Under the pieces are notes generated by a model. The model was given only the letters and a program-made list of their open reading frames with translations, was not told the DNA's origin and ran no database searches. Below are positions 58,961-64,000 of a stretch of DNA of 64,000 nucleotides, piece after piece (position 1 is the stretch's first letter; each line of letters starts with the position of its first letter). The position numbers and the translations under genes are program-made. Source of the DNA: Mycogone perniciosa. Lineage: Eukaryota > Ascomycota > Sordariomycetes > Hypocreales > Hypocreaceae. The DNA lies in the NCBI GenBank assembly GCA_025331125.1, contig JAOALB010000182.1:26978-90977 (forward strand). Reading direction: 5' to 3'.

Positions 58961-60689
58961 TTATAAGAATTTAATGTTATTATAAACTATAAGAACTTTA
59001 AATACTTTACTTTAATTAAAGCCTTAAATTAGCGATAAGTTTAATAGTTTAAATTCCTCTTTAGCTTTAATTTCTATATTATTTATTAACTTGGCTTTAA
59101 AGCTGTAAAGCTTAATGCTTTAAGTAAAAAAGTAGAAGATAAGCCTGCGAAATTAAATCCCTCTAATAATTAAATTAAAAATAGGCAATGCACTATCCTC
59201 CTATAAAGTTCTTTTAGCCTTAAAGCTTAAATAATATTTTAAAAAGAAATTTTATTAAATATAGAAATATCTATAAAGGCTACCTTTATAGCTATAATAA
59301 TACCTACAGAAAATAAATTAATTAATAACCTGATTGCAGCAGTATATAAATAAAATACTATAGTAAAAGAAATAGTAACTGCGCTTTAAAACCCTAATAT
59401 CTGCTAATAGTTAAAGCAGCTCTGTAGGGAACTTTAAATTGCAATAAACGACTGCCAAGTAATAAATAATAGAATCTATTACTAAGAGCAGCTCTTTATT
59501 CCCTTTAACAATAAGCTTTATATATAAATCCTATTTAGAAACCATTTTAATAGCCTAGCTAAATACTTAGGCAGGTTTAAAACCCTAGACTTTATTAACT
59601 GAATATACTAGTAGCTATAAATTTTAAAAGATATTAAAGTATTTATATAAGCTTATAAACTATATATTAAAATAAAGGCCTTATAATCTTTACTATAAGG
59701 TTTCCTTTAACTACTGCTAGTCTTATTTTATATATAGTTAAATATCTCTATTAACTATATTATACTACTACTTAAATCCCGCTGCTATAATATTACCTAT
59801 AAATATTTACTAGTAATAATTTACTGCTTTATTAAAATATATTACTTTATACCTATTACTTTACTATTAGCAGAAAAGCTAGCTAATATATTTATTAGCA
59901 GGATTTACTGCCTTTATAATATACCTAATAATATTATATTAGACTATAATATATAATTTATATTAAAATTCTAGGAATAACTTTTAAAGCAATTAAAAGT
60001 TATATTAAAACAGTTATTAGCCTTTTACTTTAAAACTAATAGCTAAATTAAAAGAATTAATATAAATATAAAACAATACCTATAAGCTTTTATTAACTTT
60101 TACTAGGATAACTGGGTCTATTAGCTTTTATTAGCTGAATTCGCTGTAAATAATATAGTATCTGAAACTACTAGTATATTACTGTTTTTCGCTAACTATA
60201 GTTTTAACCTTTATTTAAAGATAAAGCCTTTACAGCCCTGCCTACTAAACCTTTCTGCAGTAAAGAAAAGAGAGTTTTTCCGCGCTAATACTATTACTAA
60301 TCGATTTAAATATATTATTATACAATTAAAGGCCTTTACTAAGGCTTTAAGAAAAAGATATAAAGAAAAGGCAAATGCATAAAAAAAGGCATTACTAGTC
60401 TATACTATTAGGCAAAAAGTCTTTATTGATATATAAAATATAAAGATTAATTAGCCAATAAAAAAGCTGGATAATAAATAGGCAAAACTTTATATAATAA
60501 TAAAGGTATACCTATAAGCCTGCGCTATTAGCTTGCCGGAAAGTATAAAGATTTTTTTAGTTTTATATAACTCTCTTTTATAATTTAAGACAGCTACTTT
60601 ACTGCGCTTTAAGTAAAAAATAATTAATAAAGCTAAGTTAAAGAACATTTAAAGTAGAGTATTAAAAAGGGAAGATAGTATAGATAAAG

Positions 60690-60850
60690 TATAAAAGAAG
60701 TAGGAGTTTAAAGCGCTCCTAGATTATTATAATAATAATAGTTTCTATTACTTTATTAAATAAAGATACTATACTATTATATAATAATTAGCTAAGGACC
60801 TGTAAAGCTAAAAAAAGGTCATATAAAACTTTTATATAAAAAACCTAAAA
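60690..60850 (+). pseudogene. G4 chromodomain-like C-terminus
   Basis: Counterpart of 38525-38690; reads EFKALLDYYNNNSFYYFIK.RYYTII and later KNLKKLGLLQ. Same architecture as in G2. Confidence 0.6.
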
Positions 60851-61121
60851 AAGCTAGGCCTACTGCAATAGGCATTAAAAGGAATTATAAAAGAAGAAAA
60901 AGAGGAAATAGTTAAAAAGAAACTAATGCCTGCAAAACGCTAATCGAAAACTATATTACACTAAAGCCTATAACTAAACTATATATCATTAATACTAAAA
61001 ACTATATAATTCGCCTTATTTACCCTTATATCGGAAGTGTTAAAATAAATTACCTGGAATTTCGATTTATATAAGTAATATAGCTATTTGCGGCCAAATA
61101 GCGAGATAGGAGGGGGGGTAC

Positions 61122-61293
61122 TGTTATAGTACTGACTGTAACGCGATATTAACACCCTGTCACGTAAGCTCCAGTTATATAACCAGGCCCCAACGCGTTC
61201 CTAGCTATAGCTTTCCGTAAAGCCTTAGGGCTTCCTTGCTCTCTACAGCACAACAACGATATTTGCCCTGACCTGCCTTCCTATGCCATAATA
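61122..61293 (+). repeat. G4 3' LTR
   Basis: 172 bp from TGTTATAGTACTGAC to GCCATAATA, preceded by the purine tract GGAGGGGGGGTAC and followed by AAAAG. Confidence 0.95.
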
Positions 61294-63651
61294 AAAAGAT
61301 ATACTATAAAATTAAATAGAACTTTATACTACTGCATTTAACTGCCTTAAAACCTAGTTTATAACCGCCTTAATCCTTGCCTTTTTTAATTATAATAAAA
61401 AGATAATTTTAAAAATAAATACTTTAAACTAGGCATTTAATAGTATTTTCTTTTAATATAATAAAAATAATATCCTGTAATTAATAGTATATTTCTTATT
61501 AAAGCATTTACCTGCTAAATATAATTATAAAATTTATAATAAAAAACTGCTAGCTATTATTAAATTATTAAAATAATAGCGCTTTAAACTTTAAAGTATA
61601 AAAAATAAATTTAAAATTATTATAAACTATAAAAACCTAAAATACCTTATAATTATTAAAGTATTAAATTAAAGATAAGTCTATTAATTTAAATTCCTAT
61701 TTTAATATAATTTCTAGATTATTTATTAGCTTAAGTTAAAAGCAGTAAAGTTTAATATATTAAATAAAAGATCTTAAAATATCCTAGTAAAGTTAAACTA
61801 AAATAATAGTTAATAAAAAAAAAAAAAAAAAACTTTACTTTTAAAAAGCTACTTTAACCTTTATACTTATATTAATATTATAGGAAGTATAAATAATAAA
61901 AACCTCCTCGCTATAATAACTAATACCTTAATCTTAAATTTAAAAATATTAATTAATAAAATAATTAATAAAGCCTATAAAATATTAAATATAGTAAATA
62001 TTATAATATAAGCGCTTTAAGACTTAGCTATTTAATAATAGCCTAAGAGTATTTAAAGTAACTTAAAGGCAGCTATATAAGACTTTTAAATCTGCAGCAA
62101 TTAAATATATTATTAGGAATAACTTTTCCTTTTACTAATAAATAAAATAAAAATATAAATTATATATTAAATATACTCTTTTAAGCTAAAAGGATATTTA
62201 AAATAAATAAAAACACTAAACCTTTTTAACTATATATACTAATAGCTATAAATATTAACTAATATTAATACTTTTATTAAAGGTTATAACTTATACTTTT
62301 AAATAAAGTTAAGTAAATATACTCCTTTAAAATTCTTAAAACTATTACTAATACTATTTTAGGCTTAAAGTAATATTTTAATAAACTATATTATACTACT
62401 GCTTAACTATAACTAGTAAAGTTTAATCTATAAAAATATCTTTATAGTAGTATATTATTTAATAAAAATATACTATTTTATCGCTACCTATATATTTAAT
62501 ATTAAAACACCTACTAATACCTTTATTTTATATATTTACACTTTATATAAAGCCCTAGAAATAATTATATTAAACCAGGATACCTAGTTTATATTTAAAT
62601 TTTAAAAGCAGTTATCCTAATAATTTAAAATCCACTTTAAATATTCTTTAGCCTATTATTTAAAGATTAACAGCTAAACTAAATAATTAAATATAAGCGT
62701 AAAGCAGTATTTTAAATAATTTATAAGTTTTTATTAAAATAATTAATTGCTATTTATAAAGTTTATTTAAAATAATTAAATATTTAAAATAATAAAAACC
62801 TCGCTATTCTTTATAAATTACAGTTTTTACCTACACTTAAAAGTTAAGCCTTTAAACCCCTGCCCGCTAAACCTATCTATTACCTAAAAGAAGAGTTTCT
62901 ATAAAGTAAACACTATAGCTAAACGTTTCTAATAAATCCTAAACTAACTAAAAGCCTTCGCAGTATAATTAATTATTTAATATAAAGCTGCAGCCAATAT
63001 ATTAAAAAAGGACTTATATTAATTTACAGTTAATAAAAAGGTATAGTTAAAGACTAAATACCTTAAAATAAACTGCCTAATAAAAAAGGGAGATAATAAA
63101 TAAATAGGCCTATATAAAATCTTTAATATATACTTTTAAGCCTATTAACTTAAACTCCTTAACTATATCTGCATTTTCCCTATATTCTATAACTCTCTTT
63201 TTAAACTATTAGCAGTTAATAAAGTAAGCTAATAAATATATTTACTAGGATAAAATACTATTAATAAGTAAAAGAATAAAAATATATAGGGATAAATCTT
63301 TAAAAGAGATAATAAAATAAATAAAGTAGTAGAAAAGTAAAAATTTAATAATATCCTTAACTGCTATAATAAAAATAGCCTATATTATTATATAGCTTAG
63401 AAATACTATATATTAAGCTAGTAACCTGTAAAAGACCTTAAAGGATAAAACGCTGCCCTTTTAAAATATTATATAAAAAACCTTAACAAGCCCAGCCCGC
63501 CTGCCTAGGTTAAAAAGAGGAAGATAACTAACTAGCTAGACCCGCGACGCAGCAGCCGCTTACAATGGAATTAATACAATAAAAGGATTAGAATATATAT
63601 AGTCTTAGAATAGCTATTTAAAGGCAAATGGAGTTTAAAAGGGGGGGGTAC

Positions 63652-63813
63652 TGTCACGGCACTAAACCTGCCCTCTAATAACTTATCAGCATCACGTGCG
63701 TCCTCACGTAATAGCTTAGTCCTACACCTCCGAACCACATTCTTATAGCTTCTTGCCTTGTTTAAGGCACAATAAAGATATTACCTTGACCCGCTGTTCC
63801 GTGTGCCGTAGTA
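63652..63813 (+). repeat. G3 3' LTR
   Basis: 162 bp from TGTCACGGCACT to GTGCCGTAGTA, preceded by a run of eight G then TAC. Much better preserved than its partner, keeping CATCACGTGCGTCCTCACG. Confidence 0.95.
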
Positions 63814-64000
63814 AGTATATTTAAAGCCTTAACTATTAAATAATTAAAGTTACTATTAATATTAAACTTTGAATAAAAGCATATTTTAATATATTAATTT
63901 TCTTTCAAGAATAAATTAAATTTAACAATAATAGTATTAATATAAAGGATTATTTTTACTTTTTTTTTTTTTTTTTTTTTATTTTATGAGTTTTTAATTT
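63814..64000. other. A+T-rich sequence with a long T run, window end
   Basis: Starts with the right AGTAT copy of G3. A T homopolymer of about 21 bp lies at 63960-63980. Nothing else recognised. Confidence 0.6.

Larger units (their letters stand above)
54583..61293 (+). mobile_element. G4: complete but inactivated Ty3/gypsy element nested in G3
   Basis: 172-bp LTRs at 54583-54754 and 61122-61293, target duplication AAAAG at 54578-54582 and 61294-61298; 6711 bp in total. It is collinear with G2 along its whole length, with the same zinc knuckle, RT, RNase H, integrase and chromodomain-like remnants. It landed in the pol region of G3, so G3 is older. G2 and G4 differ mostly by independent C-to-T/G-to-A changes. 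No ORF survives. Confidence 0.95.
50503..63813 (+). mobile_element. G3: Ty3/gypsy retrotransposon, RIP-degraded, interrupted by G4
   Basis: 162-bp LTRs at 50503-50664 and 63652-63813 with the target duplication AGTAT (50498-50502 and 63814-63818). Without the G4 insertion it is about 6.6 kb. Its LTR shares TGTCACGGCACT and the GTGCCGT end with the G1/G2/G4 family, but its centre differs, so it is a separate family. The left arm (50665-54582) holds gag, protease and RT sequence. The right arm (61299-63651) holds RNase H, integrase and a chromodomain-like stretch (about 63330-63480; reads YYYIA.KYY and PVKDLKG, then KNLNKPSPPA). All frames are broken. Confidence 0.92.

Noticed and set aside
1..64000. 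Mitochondrial origin, because of the extreme A+T content
   Set aside because: The window has nuclear-type genes with spliceosomal introns, LTR elements with target duplications and transition-type differences typical of RIP.

Overview
This window looks like a filamentous ascomycete (Pezizomycotina) chromosome segment with a two-compartment structure. One short island of ordinary base composition, about 40.4-45.6 kb, carries two intact fungal-type genes. Everything else is extremely A+T-rich (by eye only about one base in five is G or C) and is built largely from wrecked LTR retrotransposons. Where copies of one LTR can be compared, they differ almost only by C-to-T and G-to-A transitions, mostly turning CA/TG/CG into TA. 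That is the signature of repeat-induced point mutation (RIP). No open frame longer than 110 codons survives in the A+T-rich parts.

Layout. 1-2955: 5' part of a minus-strand Ty3/gypsy element (G1) running off the left edge, inserted into a fragment of another LTR-like repeat (R). 2988-10239: A+T-rich desert with one small G+C-rich hairpin islet near 7.3 kb. 10240-16775: complete but dead Ty1/copia element (Copia-1) with 579/581-bp LTRs and TSD TATTT. 18059-31410: compound cluster of a second copia family (Copia-2, 274-bp LTRs), bounded by matching ATAAA and containing inverted, duplicated and deleted copies plus a solo Copia-1 LTR. 32426-39125: gypsy element G2 (172-bp LTRs, TSD GTATT). 39768-40360: RIP'd copy of R and a Copia-2 fragment. 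40620-41192: 3' end of a gypsy relative with an unusual 490-bp LTR. 41329-41500: well-preserved solo gypsy LTR with TSD GGCAA. 48719-49112: second copy of R, inverted relative to the first. 50503-63813: gypsy element G3 (162-bp LTRs, TSD AGTAT), interrupted at 54583-61293 by gypsy element G4 (172-bp LTRs, TSD AAAAG).

The genes. The first (41516-42340) is a single-exon sulfotransferase-family P-loop protein with a C-terminal membrane anchor. A retrotransposon LTR sits 10 bp upstream of its start codon. The second (44034-45054, two 56-nt introns) is a secreted GH75 chitosanase with its catalytic Asp/Glu pair and a probable GPI-anchor tail. Both point the same way and are separated by about 1.7 kb without a convincing gene. 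They do not obviously share a pathway; the chitosanase would act at the cell wall or outside the cell.

I found no rRNA, tRNA, CRISPR array, telomere repeat or bacterial-style system. The most unusual material is structural: nested and recombined retroelements datable by TSDs, primer-binding sites matching the anticodon region of initiator tRNA, a chimeric LTR, an unexplained A/P/T-rich 3' segment in Copia-2, and an LTR acting as the immediate 5' neighbour of a live gene.
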